The notes under the pieces: generated by a model
Told to the model about the DNA's origin: nothing
What the model saw: the letters and a program-made list of their open reading frames with translations, nothing else
Database searches by the model: none
Assembly: GCA_035626235.1 (NCBI GenBank)
Contig: DASPOB010000029.1
Span: 1 to 64,000 of the forward strand
From: DATFYP01 sp035626235
GTDB taxonomy: Archaea; Thermoproteota; Nitrososphaeria; Nitrososphaerales; Gagatemarchaeaceae
Length of the DNA: 64,000 nucleotides
Direction: 5' to 3'
In this document: positions 7,830-16,549 of the stretch, piece after piece
Numbering within the stretch: the stretch's first letter is position 1
Layout: every line of letters starts with the position of its first letter
Translations under genes and position numbers: made by a program

Positions 7830-8687
7830 TTGAAGATTCAGGTAAGGGAAGCTCGACCCTCGGACAAGGGGCCCCTGATGGACTTCATCAAGGACGTCTG
7901 GGACGGGCACGACTACATCCCCAGAGTCTGGGACGACTGGCTCAGGGACCCAAAGGCGAAGATGTTCGTGATTCTGGCCGACGGGAAGCAGGTGGGAATG
8001 AACCGCGTGCGCTTCCTGGAGGATGGTTCGGCCTGGTTCGAAGGGGCAAGGATACACCCCCAGTTCAGGGGGATCGGGTTGGCCACGAAGCTTGGGAGAA
8101 GGTCCATGGCTGCGGCCAGCAAAGCAGGGGCTGAGATCTTCAGGCTCACGAGCGGGACCTGGAACAAGCAGGCCCACAGGCAGATAGCGAGGATGGGTTT
8201 TGAGGAGACCTCGAGGGTAAGCGTGTACGTCCCCGCAGAAGGAGCGAAGCTCGGCCCTCAGGCTGGCGTGAAGAGGGCCAAGCTCTCTGACCTGCCCGTG
8301 GTGGTCAGGACGATAAGGGCCTCCCGCGAGTTCTCCCTCGGGGCAGGGGTGATGTGGGACACCTTCGCCGCGAAGGCCCTGACCCGACAGGTCATCGCAA
8401 GGTCGCTGAGGGAGGGCAGGATATACCTAGCCGGGGATTCGCTGGCAGTCACCGCGGAAGGGTCTGAGGGAGAAGGAACATGGAGGCAGGTCGGGTTCCT
8501 CACGGGCGACAAGGAGGGAACGGCGCGCCTGGTAAGGCACTTCCTCGGGCTGAAAGGGAGGAGGAAGCCTGACCGGAGTTTCGTCTACGTGCCGCAGGGG
8601 TCGAAGGTGATAGGCGCGCTCCGGGGAGCAGGGATGAAGAGGGATTTCTCTTTGATGCTCTTCGAACGCAAAACGGCCAACGGTTAA
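7830..8687 (+). CDS. GNAT family acetyltransferase, two-domain
   Basis: A 285-residue protein. Residues 1-135 form a GNAT domain: acceptor-site strands AWFEGARIHPQFRGIGLATKLG carry the Q/RxxGxG acetyl-CoA pyrophosphate loop, followed by FRLTSGTWNKQAHRQIARMGFEE, the usual C-terminal GNAT helix and strand. The second half is a weaker repeat of GNAT type, as in eukaryote-like double GNAT proteins. The substrate is unknown. The TTG start has a TATA-like GGTTTTCT about 30 bases upstream. The next gene's TATA box overlaps this gene's stop. Confidence 0.78.
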   Translation: MKIQVREARPSDKGPLMDFIKDVWDGHDYIPRVWDDWLRDPKAKMFVILADGKQVGMNRVRFLEDGSAWFEGARIHPQFRGIGLATKLGRRSMAAASKAGAEIFRLTSGTWNKQAHRQIARMGFEETSRVSVYVPAEGAKLGPQAGVKRAKLSDLPVVVRTIRASREFSLGAGVMWDTFAAKALTRQVIARSLREGRIYLAGDSLAVTAEGSEGEGTWRQVGFLTGDKEGTARLVRHFLGLKGRRKPDRSFVYVPQGSKVIGALRGAGMKRDFSLMLFERKTANG

Positions 8688-8690
8688 AAC
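8683..8690 (+). promoter_or_regulatory. TATA box of the hydroxyacyl-CoA dehydrogenase gene
   Basis: GTTAAAAC overlaps the TAA stop of the preceding gene and lies 27 bases before the ATG at 8713, predicting a leaderless transcript. Confidence 0.55.
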
Positions 8691-8712
8691 GACCACGACG
8701 GAAAGCGCCTCC

Positions 8713-9603
8713 ATGGCAGAAAGGGTCAGCAAAATCGCAGTTCTGGGCGCGGGCTTGATGGGACATGGCATAGCGCAGGTCGCATCGCAGGTCGGCGGGT
8801 ACGAGGTTTCCATGCTCGACATAAACCAGGAGCTGGTCGACAAGGGGATGAGGATGATCGACGGGAGCGTGTCCAAGTTCGTGGAAAAGGGAAAAGTATC
8901 GAAGGCCCAGGCGGACGACATCATTTCTAGAATCCATCCCACGACTGACCTGGCAACGGCGATCGCGGGGAGCCACCTCGTAATCGAGGCGGCCACCGAG
9001 GACCCGAAGCTAAAGATGGACCTGTACCGTGAGGCTGCAAGGCTCGTCGGAGATGGGACGGTTGTCGCCTCCAACACCTCTTCGATAAGCATCACACTCC
9101 TCGCCTCCGCGATGAAGCACCCTGAGAACGTCTGCGGGATGCACTTCTTCAACCCCCCTCAGCTGATGTCGCTGGTCGAAATCATAAGGGGGAACAGGAC
9201 GTCTCAGGAGACCGTGGACTTCATCAAGGACGCGGCGACAAAGATGGGGAAGGAGACGGTGCTGTGCAGGAAGGACTCCCCCGGGTTCATCGTGAATAGA
9301 ATCCTGGTGCCCGCTCTCAACGAGGCGGTCTTCCTCATGCAGGAAGGCGCTGCTGACCCGGAGGACGTGGACAAAGCGGTGAAACTGGGCTTGAACTGGC
9401 CCATGGGGCCCTTGCAGCTGCTTGACTACGTGGGGCTCGACACAACGCTGAACATCACACAGGTGTTCATGCAGGAGTTCCAGGATTCCAAGTACCGGCC
9501 ATCCCCGTTGCTGAAGGAAATGGTGAGGGCCGGGCAGTTGGGGAGGAAGACAGGTAGGGGATTCTACGAATGGGATTCCCAGGGCGCGAAGTCCAAGAAG
9601 TGA
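8713..9603 (+). CDS. hbd: 3-hydroxyacyl-CoA dehydrogenase
   Basis: NAD-dependent oxidoreductase of 296 residues that interconverts 3-hydroxyacyl-CoA and 3-oxoacyl-CoA. The Rossmann motif VLGAGLMGHGIA is at residues 10-21, the catalytic His lies in GMHFFNPPQLM near 142, with Glu in VEIIRG near 156, followed by KDSPGFIVNRIL and the dimerising C-terminal domain with GRKTGRGFYEW. This single-domain form matches 3-hydroxybutyryl-CoA dehydrogenases rather than bifunctional FadB fusions. Crotonase and thiolase genes nearby would supply and use its product, either in beta-oxidation or in reverse. Confidence 0.92.
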   Translation: MAERVSKIAVLGAGLMGHGIAQVASQVGGYEVSMLDINQELVDKGMRMIDGSVSKFVEKGKVSKAQADDIISRIHPTTDLATAIAGSHLVIEAATEDPKLKMDLYREAARLVGDGTVVASNTSSISITLLASAMKHPENVCGMHFFNPPQLMSLVEIIRGNRTSQETVDFIKDAATKMGKETVLCRKDSPGFIVNRILVPALNEAVFLMQEGAADPEDVDKAVKLGLNWPMGPLQLLDYVGLDTTLNITQVFMQEFQDSKYRPSPLLKEMVRAGQLGRKTGRGFYEWDSQGAKSKK

Positions 9604-9618
9604 CGCCGACCGCCGTGC

Positions 9619-10023
9619 CTATCCCCGCGTGAGCATTTCCCTGACGTCGTCAGGGAACGGGACCGCCTTCCCGGAACCGTCCACCAGCGCGTGCACTGTG
9701 TGGCCGACGCAGAGCAGTGCCTTCTCTGGCAGCTTGAAGATCTCGTTGTCGAAACGGACGCTTCGAGAGGTGACGCTCCCCACCTTGGTTGCCACGAGGA
9801 TCTCGTCGTCGAAGCGTGCCGAGGCCTTGTACTCGGCATGGGCCTGCACGACAGGAATCTTCAGACCCCTCTTGAGCCAGTCCGCGTAGACCCAGCCGAT
9901 GTCGCGCAGGAGGTTAATCCTGCCTACCTCCATCCATACGAGGAACTTCGAGTAGTAGACGACTCCCATCGTGTCCGTTTCTTCGAACCTCACACGCAGC
10001 CTCGATTCGTGCCAGGGAGACAA
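9619..10023 (-). CDS. Acyl-CoA thioesterase, 4HBT/YbgC type
   Basis: A 134-residue hotdog thioesterase. The signature RVRFEETDTMGVVYYSKFLVWME carries the catalytic Asp of the 4-hydroxybenzoyl-CoA thioesterase/YbgC group, followed by the core helix region and VQAHAEYKASARFDDEI. It hydrolyses acyl-CoA thioesters; the chain length is not predictable. The TTG start at 10023 lies 26 bases from a GATTTAG TATA element (10046-10052), so the transcript should be leaderless. It is convergent with the dehydrogenase gene and divergent from the crotonase genes, within a block of CoA-ester genes. Confidence 0.85.
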   Translation of the reverse strand: MSPWHESRLRVRFEETDTMGVVYYSKFLVWMEVGRINLLRDIGWVYADWLKRGLKIPVVQAHAEYKASARFDDEILVATKVGSVTSRSVRFDNEIFKLPEKALLCVGHTVHALVDGSGKAVPFPDDVREMLTRG

Positions 10024-10153
10024 TCGGTTCCGGGTCGAACCGAGGGGATTTAGCCGCTTCGCGGCACGGTCGAGGAAGCCGAGGCTCGAGGCGATGCCTC
10101 TCCGCCCGAAGGATTCGGGTAGGTTTTTCTACGCTTGTTCCAACGTCCGTGAC

Positions 10154-10930
10154 GTGAAGTATCAGACTCTCCTCGAATCGAAGGAAGGTCACGTAGGGGT
10201 GATAACGCTGAATCGGCCCGAGGCAATGAACGCGCTCAACACGGTCATGGTTCACGAACTCGTTCAGGCCCTGGGCGAGTTTGAGAAGGACGAAGATGTC
10301 AAGTGCGTCGTGATGGCTGGGAGCGAAAGGGCGTTCTCCGCTGGGGCAGACATCAAGGAGATGTCCCAAATGACCGCTGTCCAGATGACGATGTCGGAAC
10401 ACTTCTTCCCCCTGTGGGACAGGGTGGGTCGTTACCCCAAGCCAATCGTGGCGGCGCTGAGCGGGTTCGTCCTCGGGGGCGGACTGGAGCTCGCGATGAG
10501 CTGCGACATCATTGTCGCCTCGGAGACGACCCAGCTCGGCCAGCCAGAAATCGACATTGGGATAATGCCAGGGGGAGGGGGGACGCAGAGGCTCGCCCGT
10601 GCAGTCGGGAAGTACAAGGCGATGGAGATGATCCTCACTGGAAAGAGGATCGGCGTAGAGGAGGCGAAGACGCTGGGGCTCGTGTGCAGAGTGGTTCCGA
10701 AGGAGGCCTATCTCACGGAGGCGATGAAGGTTGCGAGCGAGGTGGCGGCGAGGTCCCCAGTCGCGGTGAAGCTCGCGAAGATGGCGGTGAACAAGGCGTT
10801 CGAGATGGGCCTCGGCCCGGGGCTGGACTTCGAACGCGAGCTATTCTACATGCTCTTCGCTTCGGAAGACCAGAAGGAAGGGATGGACGCCTTCATGCAG
10901 AAGAGGAAGCCAACATTCAGAGGGAAGTAG
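10154..10930 (+). CDS. Enoyl-CoA hydratase (crotonase family)
   Basis: A 258-residue crotonase. Visible are the first oxyanion segment AFSAGADIKEM near residue 62, GGGLELAMSCDIIVAS near 108 with a catalytic Glu, and the second-Glu region QPEIDIGIMPGGGGTQRLAR near 132, so both hydratase glutamates appear present and water addition to trans-2-enoyl-CoA is expected. The open frame runs farther upstream, but the GTG at 10154 gives the usual length and has a GTTTTT TATA-like element 28 bases upstream. The next crotonase gene starts at the base after its stop, so the two are co-transcribed. Confidence 0.9.
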   Translation: MKYQTLLESKEGHVGVITLNRPEAMNALNTVMVHELVQALGEFEKDEDVKCVVMAGSERAFSAGADIKEMSQMTAVQMTMSEHFFPLWDRVGRYPKPIVAALSGFVLGGGLELAMSCDIIVASETTQLGQPEIDIGIMPGGGGTQRLARAVGKYKAMEMILTGKRIGVEEAKTLGLVCRVVPKEAYLTEAMKVASEVAARSPVAVKLAKMAVNKAFEMGLGPGLDFERELFYMLFASEDQKEGMDAFMQKRKPTFRGK

Positions 10931-11725
10931 ATGGACTACGAGACCGTCGGCACGAGCCTGGAGAACGGGGTCTGCTGGATCAGGCTCAACAGACCAGACA
11001 AGCTGAACGCGTTCAACGAACGGATGGGGACCGAACTTCTCGAGGCGCTCAAGGAGGCGGAGAAGTCGGCAGACGTCAGGTGCATCGTCATCACGGGCCA
11101 GGGGAGGGCCTTCTCGGTCGGTGAAGACCTGAACATCAACAGGGAGGCATACGCCAGCGGGAAGCCGGTCCTTCTCGGGGAGACTCTGAAGAGGAAGTAC
11201 AATCCCATAGTCCAGAGGATCAGGAAGATGGACAAGCCAGTGATTGCGGGTGTGAACGGAGTCACCGCGGGGGCAGGGCTGGGCCTCGCCCTCGCCTGCG
11301 ACCTACGGACGGCATCTTCGAAGGCCACGTTCCACGAGGCCTTCATCAAGGTCGGGCTGGCCCCCGACTCCGGAACGAGCTTCTGGCTCACGAGAATCCT
11401 CGGACTGGCAAAGGCCATGGAGGTTACCATGCTGGGAGAGCCCATCGAATCGACGGTGGCCCTGAACCTAGGGCTTGTGAACTGGGTCTTCCCCGACGAC
11501 AAGTTCCTAGAAGAAACAAAGAAGATCGCGGAGCGCCTCGCAAGGGGACCGACGAGGGCGCTCGCATTGACGAAGAGGGCCCTCAACAGGGCGATAGTGG
11601 TCGACATGGACTCCTCGCTCGAATACGAAGCCTATCTGCAGGACATAGCCGGAATGACAAGAGACCACCTGGAAGGAGTGAACGCGTTCTTCGGCAAGAG
11701 AGAAGCCAGCTTCTCAGGCAGCTGA
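10931..11725 (+). CDS. Second crotonase family protein
   Basis: A 264-residue crotonase that begins immediately after the stop of the first. Oxyanion-hole segments are AFSVGEDLNINRE near residue 62 and AGAGLGLALACDLRTAS near 114. At the positions of the two hydratase glutamates it reads differently from its neighbour (LACDLR and HEAFIKVGLAPDSGTSFWLTR), where the first Glu seems replaced and Asp occurs at the second, a pattern of PaaG-like isomerases. So it may be an enoyl-CoA isomerase or specialised hydratase rather than a duplicate. Assignment beyond crotonase fold is inference. Confidence 0.85.
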   Translation: MDYETVGTSLENGVCWIRLNRPDKLNAFNERMGTELLEALKEAEKSADVRCIVITGQGRAFSVGEDLNINREAYASGKPVLLGETLKRKYNPIVQRIRKMDKPVIAGVNGVTAGAGLGLALACDLRTASSKATFHEAFIKVGLAPDSGTSFWLTRILGLAKAMEVTMLGEPIESTVALNLGLVNWVFPDDKFLEETKKIAERLARGPTRALALTKRALNRAIVVDMDSSLEYEAYLQDIAGMTRDHLEGVNAFFGKREASFSGS

Positions 11726-11784
11726 GCGGCAGCCCGGCACCGGAGGCCCGCGCGAGCCTCGAGCACCCTAGGCCACATCGTTCG

Positions 11785-13095
11785 CTACGGCACCAGGTCT
11801 TCCCCGATTTCCGGCAACTCTGGAATCACTCTGATGCGCCGGACCGGCGAGAAGACCAACCAGAGGAACGTGAAAGCCCCCAGGCTGACTGCGATGCCTA
11901 TGGCTTGGTGATATCCAAAGGTCTGGCCCAGAACCCCGCCGAGGAGGCCTCCGATCGGTATCGTTCCCCATACGATGGTCCTGTTGGTGGCGTTGACCCT
12001 TCCCTGAACGCTGAGGGATACGAGCGCCTGCCGAAAGCTGACCGACGAGACGTTGTAGATTATGCCCGCGAAGCTGCTCAGCGACATCGCCGTCGCCAGG
12101 ACGGGCAGCGCGAGTCCGCCTGATGCGAAGTAGATCGCCAAGGGAGCGAGGCTGAACAGGACCGCCCCGGCAATGATGGTGCCCCCTACCCCAATGCCCC
12201 TCGGGATCCTCTGCGATAGCATCGCTCCGAGAATGCCCCCTATCGCGGAAGCCGCTAGGACGAGGCCGACTTCGAAGGACCCAAAGCCGAAGTCTTGAAT
12301 CATGAAAGGAACCATGATCGCCCCCCAGGCGCTTGAGAAGAAGTTCACGGTGGCAGTGCAGCCAGCGATCGAACGGAGACGGGCGTCCCCGAAAACGACC
12401 GATATCCCCTCTCTCATGTCCCTCCATGCGGAGCGCCCTGCCCTATTGGCAATGTAGCCCTCGGGCCTCCCGATCCAGGAAAGGAATCCAGCGGAGGAGA
12501 AGTAACCCACGACGTCCCCGAAGACTGCGAGGGGAGCAGAGACGACTTGGATCACCGCTCCCGCAAGTGCGGGCCCCACACCTCCTGCAGTGGCCTGACT
12601 GGTCTGAAGCTTGCTGTTCGCGTCGACGAGTTGCGACCTTTCGACCAGAGTGGGAAGGTACGACTGGTAGCAGATTTCGAAGAACACGGTCAGCGTGCCG
12701 GTGCTGAATGCGACGGCGTAGAACTCCCCGATCGAGAGCCACCCCTTCAGCCAGGCGATGGGGACGCAGGCCAGAATCAGAGCCCTCCCGACGTCTGCGA
12801 ATATCATGGTCCGCTTTCTCCTGTACCTATCGGCCCAGACGCCGACGGGAAGGCCGAAGAGGAGGAAGGGCACGGTCCCCAGAAACGCAAGGATTCCAAA
12901 TTGGATTGGCTGGGCGTCGAGGATGTTCTTGGCAGCGATCTGAATCGCAAGGGGCGAGAACTGCGCCCCGAAGACGGAGATCGACTCCCCGATCCACAGC
13001 TTCATGAAGTCGGGGCGCCTCAACAGGGACTGGCCCAAGCCACGAACCCCGCCGAACGGCCTGTTTTGTGGGTAGCGCGGACGGGTCTCCAGCAA
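11785..13095 (-). CDS. MFS transporter, EntS/MFS_3-like
   Basis: A 436-residue permease with about twelve hydrophobic segments. The loop between helices 2 and 3 reads GVWADRYRRKRTM, the MFS motif A. The N-terminal line RRPDFMKLWIGESISVFGAQFSPLAIQ is characteristic of the EntS-type exporter branch (MFS_3). Substrate unknown. It is divergent from the thiolase gene; a GATAAAC element near 13100-13106 is too close to the TTG at 13095 to serve as its TATA box, so the true start may be an in-frame TTG near 13038, leaving the MFS core intact. Confidence 0.82.
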   Translation of the reverse strand: MLETRPRYPQNRPFGGVRGLGQSLLRRPDFMKLWIGESISVFGAQFSPLAIQIAAKNILDAQPIQFGILAFLGTVPFLLFGLPVGVWADRYRRKRTMIFADVGRALILACVPIAWLKGWLSIGEFYAVAFSTGTLTVFFEICYQSYLPTLVERSQLVDANSKLQTSQATAGGVGPALAGAVIQVVSAPLAVFGDVVGYFSSAGFLSWIGRPEGYIANRAGRSAWRDMREGISVVFGDARLRSIAGCTATVNFFSSAWGAIMVPFMIQDFGFGSFEVGLVLAASAIGGILGAMLSQRIPRGIGVGGTIIAGAVLFSLAPLAIYFASGGLALPVLATAMSLSSFAGIIYNVSSVSFRQALVSLSVQGRVNATNRTIVWGTIPIGGLLGGVLGQTFGYHQAIGIAVSLGAFTFLWLVFSPVRRIRVIPELPEIGEDLVP

Positions 13096-13127
13096 AGAAG
13101 ATAAACGCGCTGGCCACCCGCGCGACG

Positions 13128-14327
13128 TTGAATCGTGAGGCTGTCGTGGTCGGTGCAGTGCGGACCCCCATCGGGAAGTACGGGGGGGTACTTGCGGGTG
13201 TGAGGCCCGATGACCTCGGCGCTCTAGTCATGAGAGAAGCCCTGCGGAGATGTCGATTCGAGGCGTCTGAGCTTGACGACGTCTACTTCGGTTGCTCGAA
13301 CCAGGGAGGAGAAGACAACAGGAACGTCGCGAGGATGGCCGTCCTCCTGGCCGGCTTTCCCTACACGGTGCCCGCCGCGACGGTGAACCGGCTTTGTGGG
13401 TCTGGGCTGGAAGCGGTCAACTCTGCGGCCAGAGTCATATGGTCGGGGGAGGGGAGTGCCGTATTGGCGGGAGGAGTCGAGAGCATGACGAGGGCACCTC
13501 TCGTCGCCCTCAAGCCGGAGGCGGGGTTCGACAGGCGAGGCCTGCATCTGGTCGATTCGACCATTGGATGGCGGTTCGTGAACCCTGCTTTTTCTCCTGA
13601 CTTCCCCCCTCTGTCGATGGGGGAGACAGCGGAGAATCTGGCCGAGAAGTACGGGATAGAAAGGGAGGCCCAAGACGAGTTTGCGCTTTCGAGCCACCTC
13701 AAAGCGGTCAGCGCGACTTCCCGGGGGGAGTTCCGCGAGGAAATCGTCCCCGTGAAGACGGTGGCGTCCCCGGAAGGGGTCGAAGCCGACGAAGGACCTC
13801 GCAAGGACACGTCGATGGAAAGGCTCGCCGCCCTGAAACCGGCGTTCAAGAAGGGCGGGACCGTCACGGCCGGGAACTCCTCCGGAATCAACGATGGCTC
13901 GGCAGCGGTTCTCGTAATGGACAGGGTGAGGGCAGAAGAGGCGGGAGCAAAGCCCATGGTGAAGATTCTCGGGTCGGCGACCGCGGGCGTCCATCCGAGC
14001 TTCATGGGACTGGGCCCTGTCTATTCCACGAAAAAGCTCCTTGACAGAATCGGGATGGAGCTAGACGAATTCGGCATAATCGAGCTGAACGAGGCATTCG
14101 CGGCGCAAGTCCTGGCGTGCGTAGCCGAAATGCCAGGCTTCAGCCTGAAGAAGATGAACCCGAACGGAGGGGCCATCGCGCTGGGCCACCCCCTGGGGTG
14201 CAGCGGGGCCAGACTCGTGGCTACCCTGGCTCACCGGATGAAGAGGACCGGGACAAGGTACGGGCTGGCCACAATGTGCATCGGGGTCGGCCAAGGGATC
14301 TCTACGGCCTTCGAACTGGTCAAGTAA
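13128..14327 (+). CDS. Acetyl-CoA C-acyltransferase (thiolase)
   Basis: Thiolase of 399 residues joining or cleaving acyl-CoA units. The acylated Cys90 is in TVNRLCGSGLEAVN, the C-terminal active-site histidine in NPNGGAIALGHPLGCSGAR and the second cysteine in TMCIGVGQG, so all catalytic residues are present. The TTG at 13128 yields the canonical start MNREAVVVGAVRTPIGKYGG and lies 25 bases from a GATAAAC TATA-like element. With the hydroxyacyl-CoA dehydrogenase and crotonases nearby it completes a set for C4 acyl-CoA turnover. Confidence 0.93.
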   Translation: MNREAVVVGAVRTPIGKYGGVLAGVRPDDLGALVMREALRRCRFEASELDDVYFGCSNQGGEDNRNVARMAVLLAGFPYTVPAATVNRLCGSGLEAVNSAARVIWSGEGSAVLAGGVESMTRAPLVALKPEAGFDRRGLHLVDSTIGWRFVNPAFSPDFPPLSMGETAENLAEKYGIEREAQDEFALSSHLKAVSATSRGEFREEIVPVKTVASPEGVEADEGPRKDTSMERLAALKPAFKKGGTVTAGNSSGINDGSAAVLVMDRVRAEEAGAKPMVKILGSATAGVHPSFMGLGPVYSTKKLLDRIGMELDEFGIIELNEAFAAQVLACVAEMPGFSLKKMNPNGGAIALGHPLGCSGARLVATLAHRMKRTGTRYGLATMCIGVGQGISTAFELVK

Positions 14328-14363
14328 GAGTTATCTTCAGGCGGCTACGGGCTCGGCCGATTC

Positions 14364-15824
14364 ATGCAAGCGGAAGCCACGCCGTCCTATCGGATGTTCA
14401 TCGGAGGCTCCTGGGTGGACTCCCATTCGGGAGCGAGCTACCCGGTCTTCAACCCCGCGACCGGCGGAGTCCTCGCCAACGTGGCCAAGGGGGACACCGA
14501 GGATGTCGGCAGGGCCGTGGACTCTGCGAAGAAAGCCTTCGAAGACCCGACGTGGAGGCTCATGGACCCCAGCAAACGTGGAAGGATACTCTACAAAATC
14601 GCGCTGACCCTGAGGGACAGGCTGGGCGACTTCGCGAAGCTCGAGACCCTGAACAACGGCAAGCCCCTCGGCCAGGCGAAGGGGGACGTGGCGCAATCCG
14701 CCCGACACTTCGAGTACTTCGCCGGGATGGCCGACAAGATCCAAGGAAGCACGATTCCTGTCCCGGGAAACAGGTTCGACTACACTGTCAAAGAACCGCT
14801 CGGCGTGACCGCCCACGTAGTGCCGTGGAACTACCCCCTGGTCATGGCGGCTAGAAGCATCGCCCCTGCGCTTGCAGCCGGGGACACGGTCGTGGCCAAG
14901 CCCGCTTCCTTTACTCCACTCACTCTGCTCAAGTTCGCGGAACTCTGCAAGGAGGCGGGGCTACCGGACGGGGCCCTGAACGTGATAACTGGAGGAGGGG
15001 AGGAAGTAGGGGGAGCCCTGGCCAAGCATCGCGAAGTGAAGCTCGTGGCCCTCACGGGCTCTGTCGAGACCGGGGTACAGGTGGTCCACGGGGCCGCGTC
15101 AAGCCTCGCGAGGACGGTCCTGGAGCTCGGGGGGAAGAACCCCAACATCGTGTTCGCCGACTCGGACATGGAGAAGGCGACCGAAGGAGTCCTGAACGGC
15201 ATTTTCACCAACGCCGGTCAGATGTGCTGGGCGGGCTCCAGGCTGCTCGTCGAGAGCGAGGTGAAGGACCGCCTCATGCAGAAGCTAGTTCACGGGGCGG
15301 AATCCATGAGACTCGGGGACGGGCTCGCACCTGACACAAAGATGGGCCCGCTGGTCGCCGACTCCCAGAGGAAGAAAGTCTCGGGCTACGTCGAGCTTGG
15401 CATAAGAGAGGGGGCAAAGCTCTCCACCGGGGGGTCTTCGCCGGATGAGGAGGGACTCGGCGCAGGATACTTCTACAAACCGACCATACTGGACGACGTC
15501 GAGCAGGACATGAAGGTGGCGAGGGAAGAAATCTTTGGCCCGGTTCTTACCGTGACGTCGTTCGACAAGGAGGATGAGGCGGTCGGCAAGGCGAATGACA
15601 CCGACTTCGGGCTCTGGGCGGGTGTTTGGACCAAGGACCTCAGCAGGGCCCACCGTGTGGCGCAGCGCCTCGAGGCAGGGATTGTCACCGTGAACGAGGA
15701 ACCGATTACCTTTCCTCAAACTCCGTTCGGAGGCTTCAAGTGGAGCGGTAACAGCTCCGAGCAGGGCATCGACGCCATATCGTCCTATGTCCGCGTGAAG
15801 AACGTTTCAATAAGGCTGGACTAG
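14364..15824 (+). CDS. NAD(P)-dependent aldehyde dehydrogenase
   Basis: A 486-residue ALDH superfamily enzyme oxidising an aldehyde to the acid. Glu255 lies in LELGGKNPNIV and catalytic Cys288 in NAGQMCWAGSR; the nucleotide segment VVPWNYPLVMA is near 152 and the C-terminal PFGGFKWSGNS motif near 455. Overall it resembles betaine/4-aminobutyraldehyde and aromatic aldehyde dehydrogenases; the substrate cannot be set from sequence. An AGTTATCT element lies about 31 bases before the ATG. Its stop overlaps the convergent adenosyltransferase gene by four bases. Confidence 0.92.
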   Translation: MQAEATPSYRMFIGGSWVDSHSGASYPVFNPATGGVLANVAKGDTEDVGRAVDSAKKAFEDPTWRLMDPSKRGRILYKIALTLRDRLGDFAKLETLNNGKPLGQAKGDVAQSARHFEYFAGMADKIQGSTIPVPGNRFDYTVKEPLGVTAHVVPWNYPLVMAARSIAPALAAGDTVVAKPASFTPLTLLKFAELCKEAGLPDGALNVITGGGEEVGGALAKHREVKLVALTGSVETGVQVVHGAASSLARTVLELGGKNPNIVFADSDMEKATEGVLNGIFTNAGQMCWAGSRLLVESEVKDRLMQKLVHGAESMRLGDGLAPDTKMGPLVADSQRKKVSGYVELGIREGAKLSTGGSSPDEEGLGAGYFYKPTILDDVEQDMKVAREEIFGPVLTVTSFDKEDEAVGKANDTDFGLWAGVWTKDLSRAHRVAQRLEAGIVTVNEEPITFPQTPFGGFKWSGNSSEQGIDAISSYVRVKNVSIRLD

Positions 15825-16360
15825 GGCCGACCCTTCCAGATTTCCTCTTTCTTACCCGCCTTCAGGTTAGCAACCCTCGAGAGGTTGAAGAGGTAGCTAG
15901 AGAGGCGGTTGAAGAAGGGGACGAGCTCGTCGTTGATGCCTTCCGCCTTCGATGCGGCGACTATTCTTCTTTCAGCTCGCCTGCAGACAGCTCTGGCCAG
16001 CTGAAGCTCAGATGCGACCCTGGACCCCCCGGGGAGTATGAAGTTCCTTAGTGGCGGAAGAGACTCCAGGGCTCTGTCGGTCATCTTCTCAAGTGTGGCC
16101 GTGTCGTGGCCGGTGATTCTCGGGCCCTTGGTTGGCGATGAACCATCGGACGCAAGGTCCGATCCTGCCACGAAGAGCATCCTTTGGACGACCCTCAGTT
16201 CACTGCTGATTCTCGAGTCCCTGCAGCCCGAAATGACCACCCCCAGGAGGCTGTTGAGCTCATCGACGGCGCCATAGGCCTCTACCAGAGGCGAGTCCTT
16301 GGCGACTCTCCTGGGACCGAAGAGGGATGTCTCTCCCTTGTCCCCCCTTCTCGTGTACAA
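15821..16360 (-). CDS. Cob(I)alamin adenosyltransferase, PduO type
   Basis: Makes adenosylcobalamin from cob(I)alamin and ATP. The 179-residue protein opens with YTRRGDKGETSLFG, the ATP-binding N-terminal motif, has VEAYGAVDELNSLLG near 26 and the helix CRRAERRIVAA near 125, as in the human MMAB/PduO family. The frame runs to 16405, but the TTG at 16360 gives the expected N-terminus and lies exactly 28 bases from a TAATAAA TATA box, so a leaderless start there is preferred. The cofactor could serve a B12-dependent mutase outside the window; the radical SAM protein at 50.6 kb also has a B12-binding-like domain. Confidence 0.9.
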   Translation of the reverse strand: MYTRRGDKGETSLFGPRRVAKDSPLVEAYGAVDELNSLLGVVISGCRDSRISSELRVVQRMLFVAGSDLASDGSSPTKGPRITGHDTATLEKMTDRALESLPPLRNFILPGGSRVASELQLARAVCRRAERRIVAASKAEGINDELVPFFNRLSSYLFNLSRVANLKAGKKEEIWKGRP

Positions 16361-16384
16361 CGGAGACCGCGGCTCGTCCGCCGA

Positions 16385-16391
16385 TAATAAA
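16385..16391 (-). promoter_or_regulatory. TATA box of the adenosyltransferase gene
   Basis: Reads TTTATTA on the minus strand, centred 28 bases before the TTG at 16360. It decides between that start and the longer open frame. Confidence 0.6.
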
Positions 16392-16549
16392 CAGTAGCGG
16401 CCCACGGGAATCCTCGCCGATATCCGAAGAGCCTGATCTGACCGGCAGGAAAGGCTGGCTTTCGGGTAACGCCCCTCCTTGGCCCAATTGTGGGATTTCC
16501 AACTTTTCGCCGGGAGACGAGGAATTTCAAAGGCTTAAGACAACCAATC

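Noticed and set aside
14117..14854. Long open frames in alternative frames over thiolase and aldehyde dehydrogenase
   Set aside because: These are shadows of genuine genes caused by high GC; no recognisable domains.
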